From NCBI RefSeq assembly GCF_002105555.1, contig NZ_CP020612.1, forward strand, positions 2,038,001-2,102,000: a stretch of DNA of 64,000 nt. Reading direction: 5' to 3'. This document shows, piece after piece, positions 7,184 to 15,289 of the stretch. Within the stretch, counting starts at the first letter, position 1, and every line of letters starts with the position of its first letter. The stretch is from Paracoccus contaminans. Lineage in GTDB: Bacteria > Pseudomonadota > Alphaproteobacteria > Rhodobacterales > Rhodobacteraceae. Position numbers and translations under genes: made by a program. The notes under the pieces were generated by a model that did not search any database, was not told the origin of the DNA, and worked only from the letters and a program-made list of their open reading frames with translations.

Positions 7184-8959
7184 TCAGAACCGGTCCGCGG
7201 CCAGCGCCATCACCGGGTCCGCGCCCGACCGGATGCGGGCCAGATGCGTGCCCGTCATCGGCAACTGCCGCTGCATGTAATAACGCCCCGTCGCCAGCTT
7301 GGTTTCCAGGAAATCGCGCTCGCCCGTGCCGCCGTCCAGCGCCGCCTGCGCTGCCGCCGCCATCCGCGCCCACATGAACCCCAGCGCCGCATGGCCGAAC
7401 AGGTGCATGAAGTCAAAGGAACCCGCCAGCGCGTCGTCGGGGTTCTTCATGGCCCGTTCCATGAAGAACATCGCCGCCGCCTGCAGATCCTTCGACGCAG
7501 CCTTGAGCGGGTCGAGAAAGTCGCCCTTCAGCGCGGCATTGCCTTCGTTTTCCCTGATGAACGACTTGACCATGTCGAAGAAGGCCATGACATGCCGGCC
7601 CCCGTCCTGCGCCAGCTTGCGGCCCACCAGATCAAGCGCCTGCACGCCGTTCGCGCCCTCGTAGATCATCGCGATGCGGGCGTCGCGGACAAACTGCGAC
7701 ATCCCGTATTCCTCGATATAGCCGTGGCCGCCGAACACCTGCTGGGCCTGCACGGTGCCCTCGAAGCCCTTGTCGGTCAGGAAGCCCTTGATGACCGGGG
7801 TCAGCAGCGACACCAGCCCCTCGGCCGCCTCGTCGCCATGGCGGGCGCGGTCGATCAGATGCGCGGCCCAGAAGGCCAGGGCGCGCGCCCCTTCAAGGAA
7901 GGATTTCTGATCCATCAGCGCCCGCCGGATGTCGGGATGCACGATCAGCGGGTCGGCCGGGCCGGCAGGGTTCTGTGCCCCGGTCACGGCGCGGCCCTGC
8001 AGGCGCTCTTTCGCATAGAGGACGGCGTTCTGATAGGCCGCCTCGGCCACCGCATAGCCCTGCAGGCCGACACCCAGCCGCGCCTCGTTCATCATGGTGA
8101 ACATGGCGCGCATGCCCTTGTGCAGATCGCCCAGCAGCCAGCCGCGCGCCCCGTCGAAATTCATCACGCAGGTCGCGTTGCCATGGATGCCCATCTTGTG
8201 TTCCAGCGCGCCCACCGACACGCTGTTGCGCGCGCCAAGGCTGCCATCGGGGTTCACCAGGAACTTGGGGACGATGAACAGGCTGATGCCGCGCGTGCCC
8301 TCGCCCCCGCCCGGCGCCTTGGCAAGGACCAGGTGGATGACGTTGTCCGACAGGTCGTGATCGCCCGCCGAGATGAAGATCTTCTGCCCCGACAGCAGAT
8401 AGCTGCCATCCTCCTGCGGCTCGGCGCGGGTGCGCAGCATGCCTAGGTCGGTGCCGCAATGCGGCTCGGTCAGGTTCATGGTGCCGGTCCATTCGCAGGC
8501 GACCATCTTGGGCAGATAGGTCCGCTTCTGCTCGTCGGTGCCATGGGCGTGGATCGCCGAATAGGCGCCATGGGTCAGGCCCTGATACATGTTGAAGGCC
8601 ATGTTGGCGGCCACGAACATCTCGCCCGTGGCAAGGCCCAGCACATAGGGCATCCCCTGGCCGCCATAATCGGGATCGCAGTCAAGGCCCGTCCAGCCGC
8701 CATCCTTCATCGCCTGAAAGGCGGCCCAGAATCCCGAAGGGGTGCGCACGATGCCGTTTTCCAGCACGCAGCCCTCGCGGTCGCCCACCGCGTTCAGCGG
8801 GGCCAGCACGTCGCGCGCCAGCGCCCCGGCGGCGTCAAGGATGGCCTGTGTGAACGCGCGATCCAGATCGGCATGGCCGGGCAGGTCAGCATCCGAAAGG
8901 CGCAGCACATCGTGCAGCAGGAACTGCATGTCGCGGGTGGGGGCGTGATACTGGGTCAT
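7184..8959 (-). CDS. Acyl-CoA dehydrogenase, long (about 590-residue) C-terminal-domain type
   Basis: FAD-dependent first step of acyl-CoA oxidation. The start at 8959 ([18 protein letters not shown]) gives 591 residues, the usual size for the DmdC/FadE-like subfamily with an extra C-terminal domain. FAD and substrate motifs include [15 protein letters not shown] and [17 protein letters not shown]. The catalytic glutamate is in [17 protein letters not shown] at about residue 435. It is transcribed towards fadA-cupin-fadB and, with the MerR gene, belongs to the same functional block. The substrate chain length is not visible from sequence. A 3-methylmercaptopropionyl-CoA dehydrogenase role is possible for this subfamily, but nothing in the context supports it. 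Confidence 0.9.
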   Translation of the reverse strand: MTQYHAPTRDMQFLLHDVLRLSDADLPGHADLDRAFTQAILDAAGALARDVLAPLNAVGDREGCVLENGIVRTPSGFWAAFQAMKDGGWTGLDCDPDYGGQGMPYVLGLATGEMFVAANMAFNMYQGLTHGAYSAIHAHGTDEQKRTYLPKMVACEWTGTMNLTEPHCGTDLGMLRTRAEPQEDGSYLLSGQKIFISAGDHDLSDNVIHLVLAKAPGGGEGTRGISLFIVPKFLVNPDGSLGARNSVSVGALEHKMGIHGNATCVMNFDGARGWLLGDLHKGMRAMFTMMNEARLGVGLQGYAVAEAAYQNAVLYAKERLQGRAVTGAQNPAGPADPLIVHPDIRRALMDQKSFLEGARALAFWAAHLIDRARHGDEAAEGLVSLLTPVIKGFLTDKGFEGTVQAQQVFGGHGYIEEYGMSQFVRDARIAMIYEGANGVQALDLVGRKLAQDGGRHVMAFFDMVKSFIRENEGNAALKGDFLDPLKAASKDLQAAAMFFMERAMKNPDDALAGSFDFMHLFGHAALGFMWARMAAAAQAALDGGTGERDFLETKLATGRYYMQRQLPMTGTHLARIRSGADPVMALAADRF

Positions 8960-9234
8960 GATCGTCCTTGCGGCTGAAGTTTCCGGGCGGCCGGATCGCA
9001 AATGAGGGACCGGCTGTCACCGGCAGGGGCCGCGGCAGCATCGCGTCAGGCCCGGCGCGCAGCATCCGCGCCGCCCTGGCTGCCCGCCTCGCCCCCTGCC
9101 TGCTGCGGTCATCGACGGGGATTATAGGCTGCCGCCCGCGCACGGCACGTGGAACGCTGCGTCATGGGGCAGGGCAAGGCCGCCGCTGCCCTGGTCGGCC
9201 GGCCCGCCCCGGCGCTAGCGGCCGGGGCGATCTG
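8960..9234. other. Spacer between MerR gene and acyl-CoA dehydrogenase
   Basis: The 275 bases between the MerR stop and the acyl-CoA dehydrogenase start must hold the promoter of the dehydrogenase unless it is co-transcribed with the regulator. I see no gene, no clear palindrome and no terminator hairpin followed by T. Confidence 0.4.
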
Positions 9235-9681
9235 TCAGGGCGCCCGGCCGGGCGGGATGTCCGGCCCCGCCGCGGGCTGCGGGGTGGCGGGGGCATCGGT
9301 GCCGGGCATGGCCGCGATCAGCCCCAGCGTTTCGTCGCGCAACGCCCTCAGCTCGTTCATCGCCGCCTCGATCTCGTCGCGCTGGGCGGCCAGTACATCA
9401 AGCTGGCGCGTGGCGTTGTCGACCCAGACCTCATACTGGGCGCGGGTGCCCTGCTGCTGATAGATCAGCAGCCACTGGCGGATATCCTCAAGCGAAAAGC
9501 CAAAGCGCCGCCCGCGCATGATCAGCGTCATGCGGGCAATCTCGCGCGGGCCATACCAGCGCGCCCGCCCCTCGCGCCGCGGGCTGAGCAGCTCGATGTA
9601 TTCGTAATAGCGCAGCGTGCGGGGCGTGACCTGAAAGCGGGCGCACATCGCCTTGAAGCTGATGTAGGAACCCTCCTGCAT
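9235..9681 (-). CDS. MerR-family transcriptional regulator of the fatty-acid oxidation block
   Basis: A 148-residue DNA-binding protein. The winged-helix MerR head is clear (FKAMCARFQVTPRTLRYYEY, then RRFGFSLEDIRQWL), followed by a coiled-coil dimerisation helix (VLAAQRDEIEAAMNEL) and a short Pro/Ala-rich tail. It lacks the cysteine pattern of metal-sensing MerR proteins. Start 9681 is supported by gcaggaggacgag directly upstream. It is upstream of the acyl-CoA dehydrogenase on the same strand and divergent from the thioesterase genes. In alphaproteobacteria, MerR proteins of this kind (LiuR-like) control acyl-CoA degradation, so that is the likely role here. Confidence 0.85.
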   Translation of the reverse strand: MQEGSYISFKAMCARFQVTPRTLRYYEYIELLSPRREGRARWYGPREIARMTLIMRGRRFGFSLEDIRQWLLIYQQQGTRAQYEVWVDNATRQLDVLAAQRDEIEAAMNELRALRDETLGLIAAMPGTDAPATPQPAAGPDIPPGRAP

Positions 9682-9847
9682 CCTCGTCCTCCTGCTTGTG
9701 CCCCGAGGCAAAGCCTAACGAGGGGGGCGGGCGATCTCAACTGCCAGGCGCGGGCGCTTGCGCGGGCGGGCGGGGCGTTGCACTGATCGGGCAGGGCGGC
9801 TGTGCGGCGCCGCCCGCAGGCAGGGCAGACCAGCGATGGAGGACGGC

Positions 9848-10288
9848 ATGGCCGGCGAGCAGGGCGAGGATCGGGCGCTGGTCCGGCACATGCTGGATGC
9901 GCTGCCCCATGCGCGGGCCTTGGGGATGAGGCTGGTCGATGTCGCCGCCGGCGCGGTCGAGATCGAGATGCCCTGGCGGGCCGATCTGGTCGGCGATCCA
10001 CGCAGCGGTGTCCTGCATGGCGGCGTGGTGTCGGCGCTGATGGATACCTGCTGCGGGGCTGCGGTGATCGTCCATCCCAAGGGATCGCGGACCACGGCGA
10101 CGCTCGATCTGCGGATCGACTATCTGCGCTCGGCCGTGCCGGGGCAGGCTGTCCGGGCACGGGCGGAATGTTTTCACGTCACCCGCTCGGTCGCCTTTGT
10201 CAGGGCCGTGGCCCGCGACAGCGCCGAGGAGAGCGGGCCGCCCGTGGCGATCGCCACCGGCGCCTTCACCATCGAGGAGCGGCCATGA
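9848..10288 (+). CDS. PaaI-family hotdog thioesterase, first of two
   Basis: A 146-residue single hotdog-fold acyl-CoA thioesterase. The family motif is GVLHGGVVSALMDTCCG at about residue 55. The start at 9848 is preferred over ATG 9836 because ggagg sits five bases before it. The stop overlaps the next start (ATGA), so this gene, the second thioesterase and the MATE transporter form one translationally coupled unit. The substrate is unknown. Divergence from the MerR regulator of beta-oxidation suggests a link to acyl-CoA or aryl-CoA turnover. Confidence 0.85.
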   Translation: MAGEQGEDRALVRHMLDALPHARALGMRLVDVAAGAVEIEMPWRADLVGDPRSGVLHGGVVSALMDTCCGAAVIVHPKGSRTTATLDLRIDYLRSAVPGQAVRARAECFHVTRSVAFVRAVARDSAEESGPPVAIATGAFTIEERP

Positions 10289-10824
10289 CGCCTGCTGACG
10301 CGCCGGCCCAGGGCATCCAGGCGCGGCGCGATGATGCGCTTGCCGGCCTTGTCGCTGCCATTCCCTATGCCGCCTGGCTGGGGATCGGCCTTGACCGGCG
10401 GGGCGACGAGCTGACGGCGATCATGCGCTATGACCACCGCCTGATCGGCAATCCGGCCTTGCCTGCGCTGCATGGGGGCGCGATCGCCGCCTTTCTTGAA
10501 ACCACCGCGATCATCGAACTGACCTGGGCGGGGCTGTGGGCGCAGATGGAAACCCTGCCTGCATCCGGCGCGGCAGAGACACGGGCCGAGGCGGGGGCCA
10601 AGATGGATGAGGGGGCAGCGGCCTTGCCGCGGCTGCCCAAGACCATCGACTTTTCCGTGGATTTCCTGCGCGCGGGCCTGGCGCGCGACGCCTATGCCCG
10701 TGCCAGTGTGGTGCGCCAGGGGCGGCGCTATGCCAGCGTCCATGTCGAGGCATGGCAGGACAACCGCGCCCGGCCCTTCGCGCAGGCGACGGGCCATTTC
10801 CTGATGCCCGGGCCGGCCCGGTGA
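10285..10824 (+). CDS. PaaI-family hotdog thioesterase, second of two
   Basis: A 179-residue protein with the same hotdog core (ALPALHGGAIAAFLETTAI). It is longer than its neighbour because of an Ala/Glu-rich insertion of about 30 residues (around AETRAEAGAKMDEG) between the central helix and the strand TIDFSVDFLR. A catalytic Glu replaces the Asp of the first copy (AFLETT against ALMDTC). Start and stop both overlap the neighbouring genes by four bases. The pair probably arose by duplication and may work as a heteromer. Confidence 0.8.
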   Translation: MTPADAPAQGIQARRDDALAGLVAAIPYAAWLGIGLDRRGDELTAIMRYDHRLIGNPALPALHGGAIAAFLETTAIIELTWAGLWAQMETLPASGAAETRAEAGAKMDEGAAALPRLPKTIDFSVDFLRAGLARDAYARASVVRQGRRYASVHVEAWQDNRARPFAQATGHFLMPGPAR

Positions 10825-12131
10825 CGGGCAAGGGGCCGGCGCTGTCCAGCAGGCGGGTGCTGGCGATCGCCGGGCCGATCGTGCTGTCGAACGCGACCAT
10901 TCCCCTGCTGGGGGCCGTCGATACCGGGGTGATCGGCCGGATGGGCGCGGCCGCGCCCATCGGGGCGGTCGGTGTCGGCGCCGTGATCCTGAGCGCGCTT
11001 TACTGGATCTTCGGCTTTCTGCGGATGGGCACATCGGGGCTGGTGGCGCAAAGCCGCGGCGCGGGCGAGCAGGCGCAGGCGGGCGCGCATCTTGTCCGCG
11101 CCCTGGCGCTGGGCCTGGGGGCGGGGGCGGTGCTGGTCGCCCTGCAGGGGCCGCTGCTTGCGGCGGCCTTCCGCCTTGCCCCCGCATCGGCCGAGGTCGA
11201 GGCGCTGGCGCGGCAGTATCTGGGCCTGCGCATCTGGGGCGCGCCGCTGACGATCGGAATGTATGCCCTGACCGGATGGATGATCGCGGCCGAGCGCACC
11301 CGCGCCATCCTGGCCGTGCAACTGCTCGTCAATGTCGTGAACATCGCGCTTGACCTGTGGCTGGTGCTGGGCCTGGGGCTGGGCGTGCGGGGCGTTGCGG
11401 CCGCCACCCTTGCGGCCGAAACCTGCGGCTTTGCCCTGGCGCTGTGGCTCGCGCGCGGCGCGCTGCGCGAGGGGGCGGCGGCGGGCGGGCTGTGGGCGCG
11501 GGGCGCGTTGGGGCGGATGGCGGGGGTCAATGCCGACATCATGATCCGGTCGGTCCTGCTGCAGGGCAGCTTTACCACCTTTGTTTTCCTGGGCGCGGGG
11601 CAGGGCGACGTGACGCTGGCCGCCAATCAGGTGCTGATGCAGTTCCTGCAAATCACGGCCTATGCGCTGGACGGCTTTGCCTTTGCCGCCGAATCGCTGG
11701 TCGGGCAGGCGGTGGGCGCGCAGCGGCCAGACGCCGTGCGGCGGGCGGCGGTGCTGACGGGCCTTTGGGGCGCGGCGGGGGCCGTGCTGCTGGCGGGCGT
11801 CTTTGCCGCGGCAGGGGGCGCCATCATCGACCTGCTGACCAGCGCCGAGGCCGTGCGGCAGGCCGCGCGGCTGCACCTGCCCTGGCTGGTCCTTGCGCCG
11901 CTGGTCGGGGTCGCGGCCTGGATGCTCGACGGCATCTTCATCGGCGCCACCCGCACGCGCGAGATGCGCCGGGCCATGGCCCTGTCGGTCGCGCTTTACG
12001 CCGGGGCCTTGGCGGTGCTGCCTCGGCTTTTCGGCAATGACGGGCTATGGGCCGCGCTGATGGTGCTGAACGCGGCGCGGGGGGCGGCGATGGCGGCGCT
12101 TTATCCCCGCGTCGAACGCGCCGCCGCCTGA
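10821..12131 (+). CDS. MATE-family multidrug/organic cation exporter (DinF-like)
   Basis: A 436-residue inner-membrane protein with about twelve predicted hydrophobic segments. GTG 10821 is used because it overlaps the upstream stop (GTGA). The N-terminal MATE motif reads RRVLAIAGPIVLSNATIPLLG, followed by VDTGVIGRMG. It belongs to the DinF branch rather than NorM judging by the compact N-terminus. Coupling to two thioesterases suggests export of a carboxylic acid released from CoA, but this is inference only. Confidence 0.88.
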   Translation: MTGKGPALSSRRVLAIAGPIVLSNATIPLLGAVDTGVIGRMGAAAPIGAVGVGAVILSALYWIFGFLRMGTSGLVAQSRGAGEQAQAGAHLVRALALGLGAGAVLVALQGPLLAAAFRLAPASAEVEALARQYLGLRIWGAPLTIGMYALTGWMIAAERTRAILAVQLLVNVVNIALDLWLVLGLGLGVRGVAAATLAAETCGFALALWLARGALREGAAAGGLWARGALGRMAGVNADIMIRSVLLQGSFTTFVFLGAGQGDVTLAANQVLMQFLQITAYALDGFAFAAESLVGQAVGAQRPDAVRRAAVLTGLWGAAGAVLLAGVFAAAGGAIIDLLTSAEAVRQAARLHLPWLVLAPLVGVAAWMLDGIFIGATRTREMRRAMALSVALYAGALAVLPRLFGNDGLWAALMVLNAARGAAMAALYPRVERAAA

Positions 12132-12227
12132 CGGGCGCCGCCCGGCAGAAGGCCAGCAGGGAAGGGGGGGCAGCCTGCGCAGCAGGGGCCGGTGCGCCCA
12201 GCCCACCCTGCCGGCCGCCGGCCTGCC

Positions 12228-12542
12228 TCAGCCCTCGTCGGCGACCTGCCGGCGGGCCTCGGCGCGCAGCTCGGCCATCTTGGCGCGGATCGTGGCCTCG
12301 TCGGCCTTGCCGGCCAGATCGCCGCTGATCTTGCGGAACACGTCGTCCTCGCCCGGCTCCTCGAAATCCGAGGTCACGACGGTCAGCGCATAGGTGCGCG
12401 CCTCGTCGCCCGTCTTGCCCAGCAGCGCCGCGGCCCATTCGCCCAGCAGGCGGTTGCGCCGCGCCTCGGCCTTGAAGCGCAGATCGGCGTCATGTGCGAA
12501 CTTCGTCTCGTAGGACCGTTCGCGGTCGTCGAAAGTGGTCAT
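12228..12542 (-). CDS. F1-ATPase inhibitor subunit zeta (DUF1476)
   Basis: A 104-residue protein that closely resembles the Paracoccus denitrificans zeta subunit, which blocks ATP hydrolysis by F1Fo-ATP synthase. Characteristic stretches are MTTFDDRERSYETKFAHDAD, FKAEARRNRLLGEWAA and YALTVVTSDFEEPGEDDV. The N-terminal inhibitory segment is present. ATG 12542 gives exactly the length known for the P. denitrificans protein; a GTG three bases upstream is an alternative. It is divergent from purC. Often annotated only as a domain of unknown function. Confidence 0.93.
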   Translation of the reverse strand: MTTFDDRERSYETKFAHDADLRFKAEARRNRLLGEWAAALLGKTGDEARTYALTVVTSDFEEPGEDDVFRKISGDLAGKADEATIRAKMAELRAEARRQVADEG

Positions 12543-12697
12543 CACAGGCTCCGGCTTGGATCGTTGGCGGTGGTATGCCCGCCCCGCACCCGTCCCGCAA
12601 GCCCCGTGTCGGCGCGGGCGCCGTATTGCCCCTCTGGCGGGTTCGGGGATAAAGGGGACGCGATTCCCCTGACCTTGCCCAGACGAAAGGCGCGACC

Positions 12698-13456
12698 ATG
12701 GCCCCCAGGCGCAAGAAGATCTATGAAGGCAAGGCCAAGATCCTGTACGAGGGAACCGAGCCGGGCACCCTGATCCAGTATTTCAAGGATGACGCCACCG
12801 CCTTTAACGCCCAGAAGAAGGCGGTGATCGAGGGCAAGGGCGTGCTGAACAACCGCCTGTCGGAATATTTCATGCAGGGCCTGGGCAATATCGGCGTGCC
12901 CACCCATTTCATCCGCCGCATCAACATGCGCGAGCAGCTGATCCGCCAGGTCGAGATCATCCCGCTCGAGGTGATCGTGCGCAACTTTGCCGCCGGTTCG
13001 CTGTCCAAGCGCCTGGGGATGGAGGAAGGCACCCAGCTGCCCCGGCCGATCGTCGAATACAGCTTCAAGAATGACGAGCTGGGCGATCCGATGGTGTCCG
13101 AGGAATACATCATCGCCTTCGGCTGGGCGTCCCAGCAGGACATGGACGACATCGTCAGCCTGGCGCTGCGCGTCAACGACTTCCTGTCGGGCGTGTTCTA
13201 CGGCGTCGGGATCAAGCTGGTCGATTTCAAGATCGAGATCGGCCGGATCTGGGACGGGGATTTCATGCGCCTGGTGGTCGCCGACGAGATCAGCCCCGAC
13301 AGCTGCCGGCTGTGGGACACCAAGACCGGGCAGAAGCTGGACAAGGACGTGTTCCGCCGCGACCTGGGCAACCTGACCGACGCCTATACCGAGGTGGCGC
13401 GCCGGCTGGGCGTCATGCCTGCGGCCGCGCCCGTCAAGCCGACGCTCATCAACTGA
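12698..13456 (+). CDS. purC: Phosphoribosylaminoimidazole-succinocarboxamide synthase
   Basis: Makes SAICAR from CAIR and aspartate in de novo purine synthesis. The 252-residue protein starts at 12698 ([19 protein letters not shown]) and has the ATP-binding N-terminus, [19 protein letters not shown], and the substrate loop [27 protein letters not shown] (signature [12 protein letters not shown]). It is followed after 11 bases by purS, so the pur genes are co-transcribed. purQ and purL, often next, are not in the window. Confidence 0.97.
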   Translation: MAPRRKKIYEGKAKILYEGTEPGTLIQYFKDDATAFNAQKKAVIEGKGVLNNRLSEYFMQGLGNIGVPTHFIRRINMREQLIRQVEIIPLEVIVRNFAAGSLSKRLGMEEGTQLPRPIVEYSFKNDELGDPMVSEEYIIAFGWASQQDMDDIVSLALRVNDFLSGVFYGVGIKLVDFKIEIGRIWDGDFMRLVVADEISPDSCRLWDTKTGQKLDKDVFRRDLGNLTDAYTEVARRLGVMPAAAPVKPTLIN

Positions 13457-13467
13457 AAGGCCGATCC

Positions 13468-13707
13468 ATGAAAGCCCGCGTCACCGTCATGCTGAAGAAC
13501 GGCGTTCTCGACCCCCAGGGCGAGGCGATCCGCCATGCGCTGGGCGGCCTGGGGTTTTCGGGGGTGAACGGGGTGCGGCAGGGCAAGGTGATCGAACTCG
13601 ACCTGGCCGCCGCCGACCGCGCCGCTGCCGAGGCCGAGGTCGGGCGCATGTGCGAGCAGCTTCTGGCCAACACGGTCATCGAAAGCTGGCGGGTCGAGAT
13701 CCTCTGA
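13468..13707 (+). CDS. purS: Phosphoribosylformylglycinamidine synthase subunit PurS
   Basis: A 79-residue small subunit that bridges PurL and PurQ in the three-part FGAM synthetase. The sequence MKARVTVMLKNGVLDPQGEA, followed by GLGFSGVNGVRQGKVIELDL and a C-terminal LLANTVIESWRVEI, is typical in length and motif. Start ATG 13468 has a gaaagg ribosome site. The purine operon appears to stop here: the next gene is a LysR regulator 97 bases on, and purQ/purL are absent from the neighbourhood. Confidence 0.95.
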   Translation: MKARVTVMLKNGVLDPQGEAIRHALGGLGFSGVNGVRQGKVIELDLAAADRAAAEAEVGRMCEQLLANTVIESWRVEIL

Positions 13708-13804
13708 CCGCGCGGGGCCGCCGCCCCGGCCGGGCCGGGCCGCCGCCCCCGCATGCGGCAACGGGCGGGCCTTGCCTGACAGGCGGGCCGGCGGGGCGGG
13801 GGCG

Positions 13805-14671
13805 ATGATCGACCGGCTCAACGCCTTCATGGTCCTGGCGCGAGAGCAGCATTTCGGGCGCGCCGCCGCGGCGCTGGGGATCACGCAGCCGTCGCTGTCC
13901 TCGTCGCTTCGCGCGCTCGAGGATCAGCTGGGCGTCCAGCTTGTCCGGCGCGGCTCGCGCTTTGGCGGGCTGACACCCGAGGGTGAACGGGTGCTTGACT
14001 GGGCGCGGCGGATCGTGGGCGATGCGCGCGCCATGCAGGCCGAGATGCGCGCCTTGCGGCAGGGCGTCACGGGCCGGCTGCGGATCGGGGTGATCCCCAC
14101 CGCGATGCCGCGCATCGCCGAACTGACCGCGCCGTTCCTGGCCCGCCACCCGGCAACCTCGGTCGCGATCCTGTCGCGCTCGTCCGACGAGATCCGCGAC
14201 CAGATCGCGGCGCTGGAACTGGATGCAGGCGTAACCTATCTGGATGCCGAGCCGCTGGGCCGCGTGCAGGCGCTGGCGCTCTACCGCGAAACCTATTGCC
14301 TGGTCGATCGCGGCGCGTCCGGCTCTGGCCCGGTGCCCTGGGCCGAGGCGGGCGCGCGCCCGCTGTGCCTGCTGACCCCCGACATGCAGAACCGCCGCAT
14401 CATCGCGCGCCATCTGGCCGAGGCGGGCCTGGGACATGCCCCGCGGGTGGAATCGACCTCGATGCTGGCGATCCTGTCGCATGTGGCGACGGGCGAATGG
14501 GCCGCGATCCTGCCGCAGGCGCTGGCCCAGGGCGTGCCGCTGCCCGACGGGGTCGGCTGGCGGCCCATCGCGGGCCTGGAAGGGCCGATGGTCGGGCTGG
14601 TCGTCCCCGCGCGCGAGCCGCATCCCCCGCCCATAGCCGCCCTGATCGAGGCGGCGCATCGGCGTTCGTGA
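13805..14671 (+). CDS. LysR-type regulator of the formate dehydrogenase operon (FdsR-like)
   Basis: A 288-residue LysR protein. The N-terminal helix-turn-helix reads MIDRLNAFMVLAREQHFGRA followed by AALGITQPSLSSSLRALEDQ, and a periplasmic-binding-like effector domain follows from about residue 90. It lies directly upstream of fdsG in the same orientation. A LysR-type box overlaps its stop codon, within the promoter region of fdsG. In Cupriavidus, a LysR regulator (FdsR) next to fds genes controls formate dehydrogenase. By position and fold this is a likely counterpart, with formate as candidate effector. Orthology was not tested. Confidence 0.85.
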   Translation: MIDRLNAFMVLAREQHFGRAAAALGITQPSLSSSLRALEDQLGVQLVRRGSRFGGLTPEGERVLDWARRIVGDARAMQAEMRALRQGVTGRLRIGVIPTAMPRIAELTAPFLARHPATSVAILSRSSDEIRDQIAALELDAGVTYLDAEPLGRVQALALYRETYCLVDRGASGSGPVPWAEAGARPLCLLTPDMQNRRIIARHLAEAGLGHAPRVESTSMLAILSHVATGEWAAILPQALAQGVPLPDGVGWRPIAGLEGPMVGLVVPAREPHPPPIAALIEAAHRRS

Positions 14672-14685
14672 TAGACAGGGCCTAT
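14671..14685. promoter_or_regulatory. LysR-type box upstream of fdsG
   Basis: ATAG-N7-CTAT, with an extra G/C pair outside the arms (GATAG...CTATC). This is the classic T-N11-A LysR recognition geometry. It starts on the last base of the regulator stop codon and lies about 85 bases before the chosen fdsG start. A second, weaker CTAT half-site lies at about 14715-14718. Confidence 0.6.
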
Positions 14686-14767
14686 CGACTGACGAGGCTT
14701 TGGGATTGATCGGGCTATTGCGCCCGTGCCAATGCTGAAGGCCAGACAGCCCGGATTTGTCCCAGCC

Positions 14768-15289
14768 ATGAAGCCTGCGCCCCCCGATCCAGTGCCGCTG
14801 CGCCCGAATGCGCCGCCCGTCCCCCCGCTTGATCCGGCCCGTGCCGAGCGGCTGGATGACATCATCGCCCGCCATGCCGGGCAGGAAGGGCCGCTGCTGC
14901 CGATCCTGCATGAGGTGCAGGCCGAATGGGGCATGATCCCCGAGGCGGCCCAGCCGGTGATCGCCCGCGCCCTCGGCCTTGCCCGTGCCGAGGTGCATGG
15001 CGTCGTCAGCTTCTATCACGATTTCCGCGAGGCGCCGGCGGGGCGCCATGTGCTGCGCATCTGCCGGGCAGAGGCATGCCAGGCGATGGGGGCCGATGCG
15101 CTGGCCGCCCGGGTGCAGGCGGCGTTGGGGCTGGATTGGCACGCAACGACGCCGGACGGGCGGCTGACGCTGGAGCCGGTGTTCTGCCTGGGGCTGTGCG
15201 CCTGCGCGCCGGCCGCGCAGATGGGGGATCGGCTGGTCGGCCGCGCCACGCCCGAGCGGCTGGTCACCCTGGCGGGCGAGGCGCGCTGA
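14768..15289 (+). CDS. fdsG: NAD-dependent formate dehydrogenase gamma subunit
   Basis: Small NuoE-like electron-transfer subunit of the soluble molybdenum formate dehydrogenase. It holds one [2Fe-2S] cluster: the ligands are seen in RICRAEACQAMG (C-x4-C) and VFCLGLCACAPA (C-x3-C). The start is uncertain. ATG 14768 gives 173 residues and is preferred on length; GTG 14726 or ATG 14732 would add about 12-14 residues, and none has a strong ribosome site. The stop shares a base with the fdsB start (TGATG). Confidence 0.92.
   Translation: MKPAPPDPVPLRPNAPPVPPLDPARAERLDDIIARHAGQEGPLLPILHEVQAEWGMIPEAAQPVIARALGLARAEVHGVVSFYHDFREAPAGRHVLRICRAEACQAMGADALAARVQAALGLDWHATTPDGRLTLEPVFCLGLCACAPAAQMGDRLVGRATPERLVTLAGEAR

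Noticed and set aside
12543..12545. GTG start one codon upstream for the zeta subunit
   Set aside because: ATG 12542 gives the 104-residue length known for the Paracoccus protein.
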